This document shows positions 35,426 through 45,222 of a stretch of 64,000 nucleotides of DNA, piece by piece. A program made the position numbers and the translations under genes. This DNA comes from Cymbomonas tetramitiformis (taxonomy: Eukaryota; Chlorophyta; Pyramimonadophyceae; Pyramimonadales; Pyramimonadaceae): positions 46,549 through 110,548 of the forward strand of contig LGRX02034703.1 in assembly GCA_001247695.2 (NCBI GenBank), in the 5' to 3' direction. Below the pieces are notes generated by a model. The model made no database searches, had not been told where the DNA came from, and was given only the letters and a program-made list of their open reading frames with translations. Every line of letters starts with the position of its first letter. Within the stretch, counting starts at the first letter, position 1.

Positions 35426-35507
35426 AATTTTTTCGTCGAATCATTCTGTGATATTATGGATATATTTTTGAGTTGAGGATTTATTTTACGCCTCTTGGTT
35501 CGGTACC

Positions 35508-35978
35508 TTGCTCAGTATGCCGTCGCGCGGCAATCTGAGACGCCCACAAGCGCATCCTGTGTACCAGAGTCTGAAAGCCCTCTTGAGGACTGTAAACAGC
35601 GCATCTTCTGCGGCGTTGGCAGCTTTGAGAATTGCGAGAGCGTATGGGGCTGCGTTGCCTGAGGAAGCGCGGCCATCTGAGCTCACCGCAGAGCAGCTTT
35701 TGACTCACAACCTACTAGAGGCAGTAGAAGCAGTCGTGACTAGCGCGTCATTATGCAGGCCTACAGCAAAAAGCGCATGCATAAGAGACCCTAGGCACAA
35801 ATTTCAGGCAGGAGAGCATCTTTCTTCGCAGGACACCGCCACGCAGCAGGAGCCCAGTGCGAAAACGGAAAGCCGCAAGCGACAGCTATGTTTAAATTTT
35901 GTACATCTGAACAACGTTCTGATTGATCACAAAGCAGAGATCTCCGTAACTCTAGCTCACTTCAATTCATACTCGTGA
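35508..35978 (+). CDS. hypothetical protein, 156 codons
   Basis: An open frame starting at ATG with an Ala/Leu-rich helical middle (ALAALRIARAYGAALPEEAR, then LLEAVEAVV) and a polar C-terminus. No family is recognised. It lies between the recombinase fragment and the PLE. A minus-strand frame (35481-35708) overlaps it. It may be a remnant of a DIRS-type element's first ORF, which is only a guess from position. Confidence 0.3.
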   Translation: MLSMPSRGNLRRPQAHPVYQSLKALLRTVNSASSAALAALRIARAYGAALPEEARPSELTAEQLLTHNLLEAVEAVVTSASLCRPTAKSACIRDPRHKFQAGEHLSSQDTATQQEPSAKTESRKRQLCLNFVHLNNVLIDHKAEISVTLAHFNSYS

Positions 35979-36225
35979 AAAGTAATTTTTTTACGTGCTA
36001 CCAACCACAAATCGTGGCACAGATCATACTAGCTAACTATGATCCTCCTGTGTGCCTGCCACCTCAGTCGCGCTGTGTCGATCGTTCGTGCTTCCACAAC
36101 TCCCGGCTCGTCCTCCTTGAATACTGCCAGCTTCATAGCATTCTCAGTTGAGCCTTAAGAAATTCCAGGGAAACGTAGCATACTTACTTCATTTGGCGGA
36201 CTCCAATTCCTTCGTCACCTCACCG
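35979..36225. other. flank of the PLE
   Basis: No feature seen before the truncated pseudo-LTR begins at the TTATGAGTGGCGG boundary. Confidence 0.4.
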
Positions 36226-36574
36226 ATTATGAGTGGCGGTATATTTCTGATGGTTATTGCGATTTCTTTTGAGTGGCAGTATATTCCTGATGTTAATTGT
36301 GATTTCTTATTGTCACAGTTGTTTACCTCTGTCACTATGAGTTTAGATTCCGAGCCGTTGAGTATCTTTGACTTGATCTGATTTAATTAGTAGGACTATA
36401 AGTGGTAACCGGGCCCACACAGTGATTCTTTCTTTCTCACTGACGAGTTCCAGGCAGGGAACGAAACTAGTCTGAGCTATGCCAAAACAATTAAATCTTA
36501 TGTTTATATAGCATACAGTTTTAACTTGTGGTTCTCTTGTACAAACTGAGACTTAACATATCATAACTTAAACA
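36226..36574 (+). repeat. upstream pseudo-LTR of the PLE
   Basis: About 349 bp nearly identical to the element's 3' end. It carries a hammerhead ribozyme and runs directly into the element body. By analogy with other PLEs it may also supply the promoter. It contains a TTTATATAG word at about 36504-36512. Confidence 0.85.
36436..36476 (+). ncRNA. minimal type I hammerhead ribozyme, copy 1
   Basis: Order of parts: CTCA (stem I 5'), CTGACGAG core, TTCC-aggcag-GGAA stem II, CGAAAC core, two-base loop TA closed by AC/GT (stem III), the GTC cleavage triplet, then TGAG (stem I 3'). All conserved core bases of a hammerhead are present. Predicted self-cleavage follows position 36472. Short-stem-III type I hammerheads are known in pseudo-LTRs of other PLEs. 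Confidence 0.88.
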
Positions 36575-37030
36575 TAGCACGTGTTTGCCCGTTATTTTCG
36601 CGCCACTATTTCGAGGTGGTCGACGCTAGACGGTGTATTGAAGAATTTGGGGCTCTCACCTGAGGTACCAGTTCAACCTATTGTGTGTAATCCCCGGAAT
36701 TCGGGGCTCTCACTTAAATCGTGGGCAGGGGACAATTAATTACTGCCTGGACTTTATTGTGCTCTACTACACTCTATCAGCACGCGATTGATTGCGAAGC
36801 TTCAAACCTTTCGGCTGCGACTGCACGTACTGCTGGGCAACCAATATGCTGGGTGTGGACACACGATCGTGAACTCATACCGGAAGAAATATTTTAGCGA
36901 TGCTATGGGACAAGTTAATCTTTTGAAATTGTCCTACTAATTCTGCCGAGCGATTAGCCTCGTCTATTATTTATCTACTGGACTGAGTCCCGATTGTGGT
37001 GTGGGAACACCGGCAGAACTAACGTGACAT

Positions 37031-37987
37031 ATGTCACTTCCACCTCACGCCGTCGGACAATTTTCACCGCAGTCGATGCAGCAGTACCACCCGAACGCCC
37101 CAGCGGGCCAGCCGCCACCTCCCCCCAATCCACCACCACCCCCTCACCAGCAAGCCTATCAACAACAGGCTTACAACCCTGGCTACAATCCCGGCTACGC
37201 CCAGAACTGGACTAATGGACCCCGTCAACCAGGCCGATTCGCCGAGCTGCAGGACCAACTTACCACGGCTAACCTAGCGAAAGTCAGTGCGGAGATGAGG
37301 CTAGAGAATGAAAAGACCCTCAGGCAGAAGGACAAAGAAATTATCGAGGCCTCGAAGGGTAGAAAATCGGAGAAGGACAAAAAGAAAAAGACGAAGTCCG
37401 GCTCAGCAAAGGCGAAAAAGAAGAAGTCGAAAAAACAACTCACCTCGTCTTCGGATTCCAGTGATGACACCTCCACTGACTCCAGCGACTCCGGCAGCTC
37501 AGGCAGGCGCAAACGCCGACAACGTGCTAAACGTAAGGACGGGAAAGCGGAGATGCGTTCCATTAAAAAGCAACTGGAGATGGCGATGCAAGCGAACCAG
37601 GTGCTCCTGACAACACCCCCGCCGCCACCGCCGCCCGCTGCTAAAACTGCCGGACCAAGTAAGGAATCGTCCAGCAAAAGCAAGAAGAAAAAGAGGGCGC
37701 GACCGGTTACCTCCAGTTCTTCTTCGTCGTCGTCCAGCTCTTCGAGCAGTTCTTCTTCGGATGACGGGGACTTCGGGAATATGGCAGCCCTAGACGACAA
37801 GAACGTGGCAGAGAAGTTCAAGGCCGCAGCGGGGACTAAGAGACTGATTGACATATTACGGGCTGTGGGAAAATTGCCGGACGGGTGGGACAAAACCAAG
37901 CAGAACGGGGGAATGACTCGACCTCAGATTGTGAAGCACGCGGTGAAGCTGAACAACAAGGGGGCGATCAACCTCCTGGACTTCTGA
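37031..37987 (+). CDS. PLE ORF1: coiled-coil, Lys/Ser-rich accessory protein
   Basis: 318 codons from ATG, intact. Residues 1-60 are Pro/Gln/Tyr-rich and low complexity. Residues about 72-115 form a charged coiled coil (LQDQLTTANLAKVSAEMRLE). Then come alternating Lys-rich blocks (KKKKTKSGSAKAKKKKSKK) and Ser/Asp-rich blocks, a polyproline tract and a long polyserine run. The last 65 residues look globular (VAEKFKAAAGTKRLIDILRA, with DGWDKTKQNGGMTRPQIVKH). The build suggests an RNA-binding, self-associating protein comparable in role to ORF1 of LINEs, but I recognise no domain. It ends 36 bp before ORF2, so ORF2 may be reached by reinitiation. Most described PLEs have one ORF, so a second is unusual. 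Confidence 0.8.
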   Translation: MSLPPHAVGQFSPQSMQQYHPNAPAGQPPPPPNPPPPPHQQAYQQQAYNPGYNPGYAQNWTNGPRQPGRFAELQDQLTTANLAKVSAEMRLENEKTLRQKDKEIIEASKGRKSEKDKKKKTKSGSAKAKKKKSKKQLTSSSDSSDDTSTDSSDSGSSGRRKRRQRAKRKDGKAEMRSIKKQLEMAMQANQVLLTTPPPPPPPAAKTAGPSKESSSKSKKKKRARPVTSSSSSSSSSSSSSSSSDDGDFGNMAALDDKNVAEKFKAAAGTKRLIDILRAVGKLPDGWDKTKQNGGMTRPQIVKHAVKLNNKGAINLLDF

Positions 37988-38023
37988 CAGTTCGGGAAAC
38001 GCCAGGAGAGCGCGGGCCGCCTT

Positions 38024-41000
38024 ATGATGCTGCAGTCGACGTTACGCGCAGCGCTTGAGGAGCTCTTCTGGAATGAGGACAAAGAGGCCGACGAACTCGA
38101 GGCGGAGTTTATGATGGTATGGAGGTTTGCTGGACTAGTTTTTATGAAACTGTCGATGCTGAGACCGAGGTGGTGGGTGCGAAAGTTCCTGCCATACTGG
38201 CAGTCACTGACGGCGGAGGAGCTGGCGCGATGGTATGTCGGGGAGGACACCTATGCGGTGTACACGTTGGTTTCACCCTGGACGAGCCTATCATATGTGG
38301 GGAAAGCCTGGAGTGGTATTTACACCAGGGTAAAACAGCACCTGCGGGTCGCACGGGACCCGAAGCTGTGGGGTGCTAAGAAGCTTTATTCATGGCTGCG
38401 CAGCTATGGTACGTGGAACTATGTATTTGTCCCACTGGGCTTTTTTCATGGGAGGAGTGACTGTGATGCGGGGGAGAAGCGGCTGATCAGGTGTACCCAG
38501 CACTGGGAGCATACTCTGAACACGAGGGGCGTGAAGCCGAGGGGGACCACCGAAGCGAAGCGGAGACGTAATTGTGCCAGGGGTTTCGGGAGAAAACCTC
38601 GGAGGCTCTATGAGCGAGCTAAGGAGCTGGGCCGTGGGACGACTGCGGGGATGTCTACCTTCTCGCAGGTGACGTCCGCTGATTACTGCGGTTCAGACAT
38701 GCGGGTCTGGCTGGAGAAGGCGGCTGCTGGTGACGTGTTGGACAATGATGTAACTATTATGCCTGGGGTCGGTGACTCGACGTCTTGGAAAATGGTAACC
38801 CTTATGTTCGGGCACAATGAGGTGGAGACCACGACGGTGGTCAAGGGGAAGAGGGCGAGATGCATACAGACGCTGGCGGAATGTGTGCAGCTAGTGAGGA
38901 GGCGTGCGGTGAGATTATGCTTTGAAAAAGGAGTGACTCAGGTGCACGACAGATGGGCGAGGAAAACGGTGACGCACTTACTCAGACACCCTGAGACACG
39001 GAGGTACTTATACAACTGCACACTGGCGCAACTGGTGCGATTATTTGAGGCCGTGAGGGCTGAGGTCCCATGGGAGAAGCGGGCGAAACTACGCGGACAT
39101 ATCAGTTTGGCAGCGAAGGTGGTGTATGGGTTTGTGATGAAGGGTGTTTACCCGCTAAAGCTGCCCCCATCTGACAAGTGGGGAAAGCTGCAGGTGCGGA
39201 AGGTGGTGGACCAACTGGTGGCCGACTTGGGGCTCCCGAGACGGGCGAGGGTCTTTGTGAGGAAACGTACGATGCCAGTGCTGACGAGTTCAATGAAACT
39301 GCGGGATTTTTTTTGCAATTTTCGTGAACTGACCTTACTAAAAGACCCTCCACCGTGTTTGTGTCACTTGGCTTCCAACGAACTACCTCGTGTTGACGGA
39401 CACGTGTGTGTGAGGACGACGGACCTACATACTGGACCTCTGGCTATCTTGAACAGAAACTTGAAGGACACGCCAGTGGTGAAGGTGAACTTTGTGAAGG
39501 ACATGGAGAGGGCCTGTACGGAGTTCGGCGTACAGTTCTCTGGAGTCGCGAAGACTGTGGGTGACCAGGCTCTTCTTCGTATGTTACCTGTGACACTGGT
39601 ACCAGACGAGGGTGAGGAGCAGGTGACACTGTCACACGCAGTACAACGAGTTGGTGGGAAGCTGCTGCGCTGGGTGGAGTTGAGGAACAGCGAGGGGAGC
39701 ATGGTTCAGAGGACCTTGTACGAAAGGTTTGAAGTTCTTTTACGTCGACTGGCAGTATGGAAGGGGCTGGGCGTGCACGTCGACTTTCTGGAGTTGCTTC
39801 GCTATGTTGCGAAACGTATGTTATTCTGGAACCAGCGCGTTACGAGGGATTACTGGATCACAGACTACCAGGATCAAAACGTTCTCCAGCGAGTACTACA
39901 CCTTCTGGTGGAATGCTTCGGGTCGCCTTTCGACTTCAACTTGGATGCCACGTTCTTCTTCACCCCCTACAAGGAGGACGAGATGTTCGGTGCTGGAGTC
40001 GATGCGTACTCCTTTCTCTGGCACTTCTGCAGTCTGGCCAACCCCATATACACCGTGGAGCGTATCTGGCAAACAGTGCAACATGCAGTGAGATCGGCAC
40101 GTACGGCGAAGACTACGTCGAGGACAGTGATTATCGCTCCGTCTTGGAAAGACTGGACTGAAGAAACTGGTGTATACCGCCTGATGCAGCCGGCGAAGCA
40201 CAAGTTTAAATTCGTGGCACCGCAGGCAGCTCTGGGCTACGTGGACAAGTCGACGGGTGCACGTTTTAATGTGGACGTCCTGATTGTCCAGAACACTAAA
40301 GCTGCGAGGAAGTACCCGATCACTGCTGCGCACCTGGCAGTTCTGAGAAAGCACTTCGCAGGGAGGATGAGCATGGAGCCACGGTATGACGAGTCTTGGC
40401 ACGTACCTCTGTGCCCTGAACTAATTGTGCTTGCGGATGCAGACTGGGAGGTGGGACCTGTGCCCAGAAAATTACTGGATCTTGAGCACTCTCTGAAGGG
40501 CGAGGCCACCCTCAAGTGGCAACAGAATCTGAGGCTGCAGCAGTGGATGGCAGATTTCTTTCTGCGAGATGAAGCTGTTGATGCGGGTGACAACAGCGAG
40601 GCGGTCAGTGCTAACGAGTATTGTCGGGTACTGGAACGGCTGTGTGCTGGGACAGCGCGTGTGTATCTGGACAGGAACGCGGGCGTGGGTGCGTTGTTAT
40701 GCCAGAGGCGGTATTATGACATATTGGTTCACGAACGCGAGACTAGCACTGCGTTATTCGAGCCTGCTGGACGGACTGAGGCCGAGGTTGTCGCGGGGAT
40801 GTTGACCGACTTTAACAGATTTATGCTGGGTAATGTTTGTAAGTTTCGTCGCACGGGTACTTTTGGTGCTACTTATGCACTGCTGAAGGAAAAATGTGTA
40901 GAACTTAAGAAGTATCGCCCAGTGCAGCCTAACAGTGGTGGACCGATCGCGCCGTTGCAGAATTTGTCAGGACGAGCGATTGAGTTTATGGTGGAGCAAC

Positions 41001-42025
41001 CGGGGGGCTCGTTGACGTTGGGAGGCACTCACCGTTTGATGCAGGCTGTGCAACGTTTTAATGAGAAAGCCCAAGGAGCTCGCGGTATTTATCTGTTTGG
41101 CTTTGACGTGAAGGATCAGTTTTCTACTCTGGAACACCGTGGTTGTGAACGTGCTGTTATTTCTATTGTGGAAGCTGCGTGCGCTAAGTCTGGGAAGAAT
41201 TCCGTTCTGGTTAATGTGCGTGGCAGCCGCGGAGTGCAGTGGTATGTGCGTGGGATTCCTTTGAAGACTGCTGTACGTTTCACGAAGCGTAAACTTATTC
41301 GTGCACTTTTACTTTCTTTAACTAACAATTATGTCTGGATTGCTGGACAGTTGGTTCGTCAGACACGAGGTGTTGGAATGGGCGGTTGTGACAGTCCGGG
41401 CCAAGCACTTTGTGTGTGTGCTTACGGTGAACGGGAATTTACACAGAGTGTTCGTGCGGATCGCCGGTATTTGTCAGCAGTGAGACAGGCTGATGACGGT
41501 TTGGCGATGGTTTGCACGTGGACGGGTACTGATCGAGAGTGGCGGAGAATTAGACGGATTTTACGCCGCTATCGTGACAACTGTTATCCTCCTGGGATGC
41601 GAGTCTTGCAAACTGAGGTGGCGGGTTCTGATCCTGACTTACCTAACGCTCTGGAATATTGTGGTATGGAAGTTCTCGTGCAGGATGGACATATATGTCT
41701 CCGACAGATGATGCAGAATGAGAAACGTGGTAGTCTTCAGCTTTGTGATGAGCGTCGTGCCTTTCCTTTTGTTCACTGGGGCTCAGCTTGCCCGGAAAGT
41801 AGGAAGGCTAGCACTTTGGTTTCAGTGCTTTCTCGGATGTTGGCGCACACTGATGAGGACAGAATATCCGTGGCTCTTTTGCAGCTTTGGCGTGAATTAA
41901 AGCGGCAAGATTATCCCGATGGATGGTTGAGCCGGGGTTTGTCAGCTATGGCGGCAAAGTTTCCCCTGGATTATTGGGGCAGGCTTAAATGCTTGATGCT
42001 GAAGATGAAGTCTCCGACGTTGTGA
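38024..42025 (+). CDS. PLE ORF2: GIY-YIG endonuclease plus reverse transcriptase
   Basis: 1333 codons, intact. Residues about 76-172 are a GIY-YIG nuclease: YAVY (residues 77-80), YVGKA (91-95), an Arg in YTRVKQHL (R102) and the catalytic Glu in WEHTLN (E162). The region around 445-447 has PPPCLCHL, the CxC linker motif of PLEs with an N-terminal nuclease. The reverse transcriptase occupies roughly residues 870-1290. Motif A is FGFDVKDQFSTL (D1028), motif B is GVGMGGCDSPGQA, and motif C is RQADDGLAM (D1157, D1158). These are followed by a YPPGMRVLQTE block like that after motif C in other PLEs. The enzyme would nick a target and copy element RNA there. RQADD in place of the usual Y/F-x-DD is a notable variant. 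The length exceeds typical PLE ORFs; the 270 residues between nuclease and CxC are unassigned. Confidence 0.92.
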   Translation: MMLQSTLRAALEELFWNEDKEADELEAEFMMVWRFAGLVFMKLSMLRPRWWVRKFLPYWQSLTAEELARWYVGEDTYAVYTLVSPWTSLSYVGKAWSGIYTRVKQHLRVARDPKLWGAKKLYSWLRSYGTWNYVFVPLGFFHGRSDCDAGEKRLIRCTQHWEHTLNTRGVKPRGTTEAKRRRNCARGFGRKPRRLYERAKELGRGTTAGMSTFSQVTSADYCGSDMRVWLEKAAAGDVLDNDVTIMPGVGDSTSWKMVTLMFGHNEVETTTVVKGKRARCIQTLAECVQLVRRRAVRLCFEKGVTQVHDRWARKTVTHLLRHPETRRYLYNCTLAQLVRLFEAVRAEVPWEKRAKLRGHISLAAKVVYGFVMKGVYPLKLPPSDKWGKLQVRKVVDQLVADLGLPRRARVFVRKRTMPVLTSSMKLRDFFCNFRELTLLKDPPPCLCHLASNELPRVDGHVCVRTTDLHTGPLAILNRNLKDTPVVKVNFVKDMERACTEFGVQFSGVAKTVGDQALLRMLPVTLVPDEGEEQVTLSHAVQRVGGKLLRWVELRNSEGSMVQRTLYERFEVLLRRLAVWKGLGVHVDFLELLRYVAKRMLFWNQRVTRDYWITDYQDQNVLQRVLHLLVECFGSPFDFNLDATFFFTPYKEDEMFGAGVDAYSFLWHFCSLANPIYTVERIWQTVQHAVRSARTAKTTSRTVIIAPSWKDWTEETGVYRLMQPAKHKFKFVAPQAALGYVDKSTGARFNVDVLIVQNTKAARKYPITAAHLAVLRKHFAGRMSMEPRYDESWHVPLCPELIVLADADWEVGPVPRKLLDLEHSLKGEATLKWQQNLRLQQWMADFFLRDEAVDAGDNSEAVSANEYCRVLERLCAGTARVYLDRNAGVGALLCQRRYYDILVHERETSTALFEPAGRTEAEVVAGMLTDFNRFMLGNVCKFRRTGTFGATYALLKEKCVELKKYRPVQPNSGGPIAPLQNLSGRAIEFMVEQPGGSLTLGGTHRLMQAVQRFNEKAQGARGIYLFGFDVKDQFSTLEHRGCERAVISIVEAACAKSGKNSVLVNVRGSRGVQWYVRGIPLKTAVRFTKRKLIRALLLSLTNNYVWIAGQLVRQTRGVGMGGCDSPGQALCVCAYGEREFTQSVRADRRYLSAVRQADDGLAMVCTWTGTDREWRRIRRILRRYRDNCYPPGMRVLQTEVAGSDPDLPNALEYCGMEVLVQDGHICLRQMMQNEKRGSLQLCDERRAFPFVHWGSACPESRKASTLVSVLSRMLAHTDEDRISVALLQLWRELKRQDYPDGWLSRGLSAMAAKFPLDYWGRLKCLMLKMKSPTL

Positions 42026-42287
42026 TTATTACTGGATGGTTTTTGTATGCTTCTTTATTTGGGGCTTTGTTATCTTTCTTATGAGTGGCGGTATATTTCT
42101 GATGGTTATTGCGATTTCTTTTGAGTGGCAGTATATTCCTGATGTTAATTGTGATTTCTTATTGTCACAGTTGTTTACCTCTGTCACTATGAGTTTAGAT
42201 TCCGAGCCGTTGAGTATCTTTGACTTGATTTGATTTAATTAGTAGGACTATAAGTGGTAACCGGGCCCACACAGTGATTCTTTTTTT

Positions 42288-42328
42288 CTCACTGACGAGT
42301 TCCAGGCAGGGAACGAAACTAGTCTGAG
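42288..42328 (+). ncRNA. minimal type I hammerhead ribozyme, copy 2
   Basis: Identical core and stems to copy 1 (CTCA/TGAG, TTCC/GGAA, CGAAAC-TA-GTC), in the 3' pseudo-LTR. Predicted cleavage follows 42324. The two ribozymes would release a unit-length RNA of roughly 5.85 kb from a tandem transcript. Confidence 0.88.
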
Positions 42329-42430
42329 CTATGCCAAAACAATTAAATCTTATGTTTATATAGCATACAGTTTTAACTTGTGGTTCTCTTGTACAAACTG
42401 AGACTTAACATATCATAACTTAAACATAGC

Positions 42431-43651
42431 ATCGCGTTGACGCCAGCCGTCACGTCAAGGGAAGCCGAGAATTGCCAGTGGTGAAGCGGAAAAAATAAAA
42501 GACCAACAAAATCACAAGTAGGTAAAAAACGCCACGAATTAATTACCTTCAGTGGAACAACAACACTTCAGTAATTTCAGGAGTACACCGTGCTTCACCA
42601 CCGGCATGCTCCCGAGACTGCAGAAGTGGACAGCGTTCGTGCTCTTGCCGTCCTCGACGCACCAGTCCATACCACCAGATCCAGTCGTACACCCCAGGTC
42701 TCCCAAGCACCAGCGCCGTCGTCGTCCCACCAGCTGCAGTAAAAAATGCGTCGCGTTCGCTACGTTGTCTAGAGAGTCGAAAGAACGAACGCGCGACACC
42801 GCGCACCAAAATGGCAACCCTAACTATCCCCGGCAAAGCCAAGCGATTGGCGGCAGTCAGCGCAGAAGCGAGCGAGAAGCAGCCAGAGCCCTTGCCATCC
42901 TCTCCAGAGATGATCGAACCGCTCCCATCGTGGGCGCAGGTGGCGAACGACACTACATTTGGAGTTGATACATCTATGGGACAGGATTCTGGCACCCTTT
43001 CAGGGGAGAAGCGTTCTCATCCCACGGCGGAAACTCTCGACACGACGTCTCCATCTAAACGCACGCAAGTGAACGTCAAGCAGGCTAAGGGCACCTCAGC
43101 ATCCTCAGCCGTGAGGTATTCCTTGTATGGGCAGAAGGTGATGGGCATTGGTTTTGGGAGTTCTCAGAGACCCAAAGGGGCAGCGCCAGAGCGCCACAGG
43201 CGTCCAGCCGACGCGCAAGTCAGTGCCAGTGCTGCCCCAGGGGGACTTGCGATATGCGGGACATCCGGGGTAGAGCTCTCTTCCATGGACGACGAGGAGA
43301 ACTACGAAAAATGACCTGGGGTTTGCTGGCCTAGGTTCTCGCACTCGCTCTCATCGTGGAGCCCCTGGCGGCTGCATTTTGGGACAACGTAACTGCACAG
43401 CTTTCTCCGCTTTTGTCCCCCACACCACGACGCATTTCGGGGGTTTTATGTGGTGACGCAGCGACAGTACCAGCATCTGGGATGCACGTTTGCAGCCTTG
43501 CGGCTGCGGCACGACTGCAGCAGTGGGGGCGGCCGCATCGACGCGGAGCAGGGGCCAAGGCCCGGCGCTGACGGCGAGAAGACGGACGTACTACAAACAC
43601 ATCCTAATCTATCTACCTCAGACGTACTTCAAACACATCCTAATCTATCTA
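42431..43651. other. segment between PLE copies
   Basis: GC-moderate DNA separating the full PLE from the truncated third copy. It contains one ORF (42811-43314) and, at about 43586-43650, two near-copies of a 35-bp unit including CAAACACATCCTAATCTATC that abut the truncated copy. Confidence 0.5.
42811..43314 (+). CDS. hypothetical protein resembling the start of a non-LTR ORF1
   Basis: 167 codons from ATG: basic start (IPGKAKRLAAVSAEA), then LPSWAQVAND, then a Ser/Thr/Lys-rich polar region ending in an acidic DDEENYEK. The SWAQVA word is common near the start of LINE-type ORF1 proteins, but no RNA-binding or zinc-knuckle domain follows, so the match is weak. Being trapped between PLE copies, it could be a 5' piece of another retroelement or a host fragment moved with the PLE. 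Confidence 0.35.
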   Translation: MATLTIPGKAKRLAAVSAEASEKQPEPLPSSPEMIEPLPSWAQVANDTTFGVDTSMGQDSGTLSGEKRSHPTAETLDTTSPSKRTQVNVKQAKGTSASSAVRYSLYGQKVMGIGFGSSQRPKGAAPERHRRPADAQVSASAAPGGLAICGTSGVELSSMDDEENYEK

Positions 43652-44130
43652 CCAAAGTTTCCCCTGGATTATTGGGGCAGGCTTAAATGCTTGATGCTGA
43701 AGATGAAGTCTCCGACGTTGTGATTATTGCTGGATGGTTTTTGTATGCTTCTTTATTCGGGGTTTTGTTATCTTTCTTATGAGTGGCGGTATATTCCTGA
43801 TGGTTATTGCGATTTCTTTTGAGTGGCAGTATATTCCTGATGTTAATTGTGATTTCTTATTGTCACAGTTGTTTACCTCTGTCACTATGAGTTTAGATTC
43901 CGAGCCGTTGAGTATCTTTGACTTGATTTGATTTAATTAGTAGGACTATAAGTGGTAACCGGGCCCACACAGTGATTCTTTCTTTCTCACTGACGAGTTC
44001 CAGGCAGGGAACGAAACTAGTCTGAGCTATGCCAAAACAATTAAATCTTATGTTTATATAGCATACAGTTTTAACTTGTGGTGCTCTTGTACAAACTGAG
44101 ACTTATCATACCATAACTTAAACATAGCAT
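43652..44130 (+). mobile_element. 5'-truncated PLE copy (3' end only)
   Basis: Begins at AAAGTTTCCCCTGGATT, equivalent to position 41956, so it holds the last 23 codons of ORF2 and the whole 3' region, ending AACATAGCA. It differs from the full copy at only a few positions. 5' truncation is normal for target-primed reverse transcription. Confidence 0.9.
43986..44026 (+). ncRNA. minimal type I hammerhead ribozyme, copy 3
   Basis: All core and stem bases are the same as in copies 1 and 2. Predicted cleavage follows 44022. Confidence 0.88.
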
Positions 44131-44465
44131 ACTGTTGGTGCACAACCTGCGCTTTTATAATAGCATGTATCTTAGGATATGCACCCCCACTGGGCCGCAA
44201 ACTGGGGGTCCCATTGGGGCCCCACTAGTAGACGGCCGCACTAGGCATTGGACATAGTGACTGATGCCTGGTAACAATGGGGGCATCTCTGACCGCTTGT
44301 TGCCCGTGCCGTCTGAACTGCAACCCTCCCGTGATGAGGCAGGGCTGCAGGGAGGGCTTTAACTTGTGCGAGTAATAACTGCCTTGGGACATCTGCAGGT
44401 AGGTAGAAATAAAGGGGCAGGCTTGGCCGCTGTGCACCTAATAACATCACGTCTCCGGTAGGAGT
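44131..44465. other. spacer
   Basis: No gene supported. Minus frames of about 70 codons overlap each other and lack any domain. They may be 3' sequence of the DIRS remnant. Confidence 0.35.
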
Positions 44466-45207
44466 ATGTCACAATTTTTCAATTTTTCTCCGCATCGCCT
44501 CCACCAGGCACAACCGTAACCCCGGCACCGCTGCCAGCGGCACCCAGTGGTATCACTCCCTGCACTTTATCTTCGAGTGTCTCACCCGAAGCCATATCAC
44601 ATCTCTCGTCACCGCGAAGAGCATATCCTTGCTCACCAGCGCTCTCTTGGTGTTTCTCGTCTGGCCCTTCCCCACCATCAAGTTATCCTTATGGTACAAA
44701 CCGTACAAGCTCACGAGGATCGCCACCCAAAGCGCCATGCCCGTGACCGACAGCAAGTCCACCACCCTCTCCATGTCCCGCAGATCCCGCAATGTGATGG
44801 GCATCACGGGCTTTGTCGGCCGGTCTCACGTCCTGCGCACCCCCTATAGCGCCGCCGCCACCCAGAGTCTCTGGGCTACCGGCACCCACTCCGCCCCCTG
44901 CTGCAAGTGGAGAGATTGCATCCCCGCCAGGTACGCCTTAATGGCCCCAGGCTACACGAACCACACTAAGAAGGCTTGCAATGAAGCATGCGAGCGTCGC
45001 ATCCGTCGCCGGGAGCAGTGACTCCAGGCATCCCAGGCACGTGAACCTCACACAGAAGGTGAGGAACGTCTTGACACCGGTGTCATGCAACCTCTGTGTG
45101 GTCTCGGTGTACTGCCTGCCTTGATAGCCCTCCACGGCCACCGCCAGCTCCTCCAGCAGCTCCTCCACGCAAAGATCACACCCAGTCATGCAACTCTGCT
45201 GACTCAA
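44466..45207 (-). pseudogene. tyrosine recombinase, N-terminal and core part, frameshifted
   Basis: The frame 44938-45207 carries an all-helical core-binding segment (YTETTQRLHDTGVKTFLTFC, then LPATDATLACFIASLL). After a shift, 44553-44807 continues with MPITLRDLRDMERVVDLLSV, an ALWVAILVSLYGL helix and KALVSKDM-like text. It then passes a stop into PLAAVPGLRLCLVEAMRRKI, the strand preceding the catalytic C-terminal half. The HxxR...Y half is absent here. The fragment at 34990-35425 supplies such a half but overlaps this one in content, so it is probably from another copy. Confidence 0.65.
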
Positions 45208-45222
45208 GCGGCACGCGCACGA

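Larger units (their letters stand above)
36226..42430 (+). mobile_element. full-length Penelope-like element, N-terminal GIY-YIG type, two ORFs
   Basis: A head-to-tail arrangement. A 5'-truncated 3' end (36226-36574, the pseudo-LTR) is followed by a unit starting CGTGTTTGCCCG and running through two ORFs to a 3' region that repeats the pseudo-LTR almost exactly (about 42080-42430), ending AACATAGCA. Tandem units producing pseudo-LTRs are typical of Penelope-like elements. Both ORFs are intact and the two pseudo-LTRs are nearly identical, so it is a recent insertion. Two to three further partial copies lie within 8 kb. No poly-A tail is seen. Confidence 0.9.

Noticed and set aside
36783..40066. 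The missing segment in the inverted PLE copy as a spliced intron
   Set aside because: The corresponding boundaries in the full copy lack GT and AG, and the segment contains ORF1 and the nuclease. A deletion is the simpler explanation.
34990..45207. One tyrosine recombinase gene simply split by the PLE insertion
   Set aside because: The two fragments overlap in content around the segment preceding the catalytic C-terminal half, so they cannot be two halves of one uninterrupted gene.
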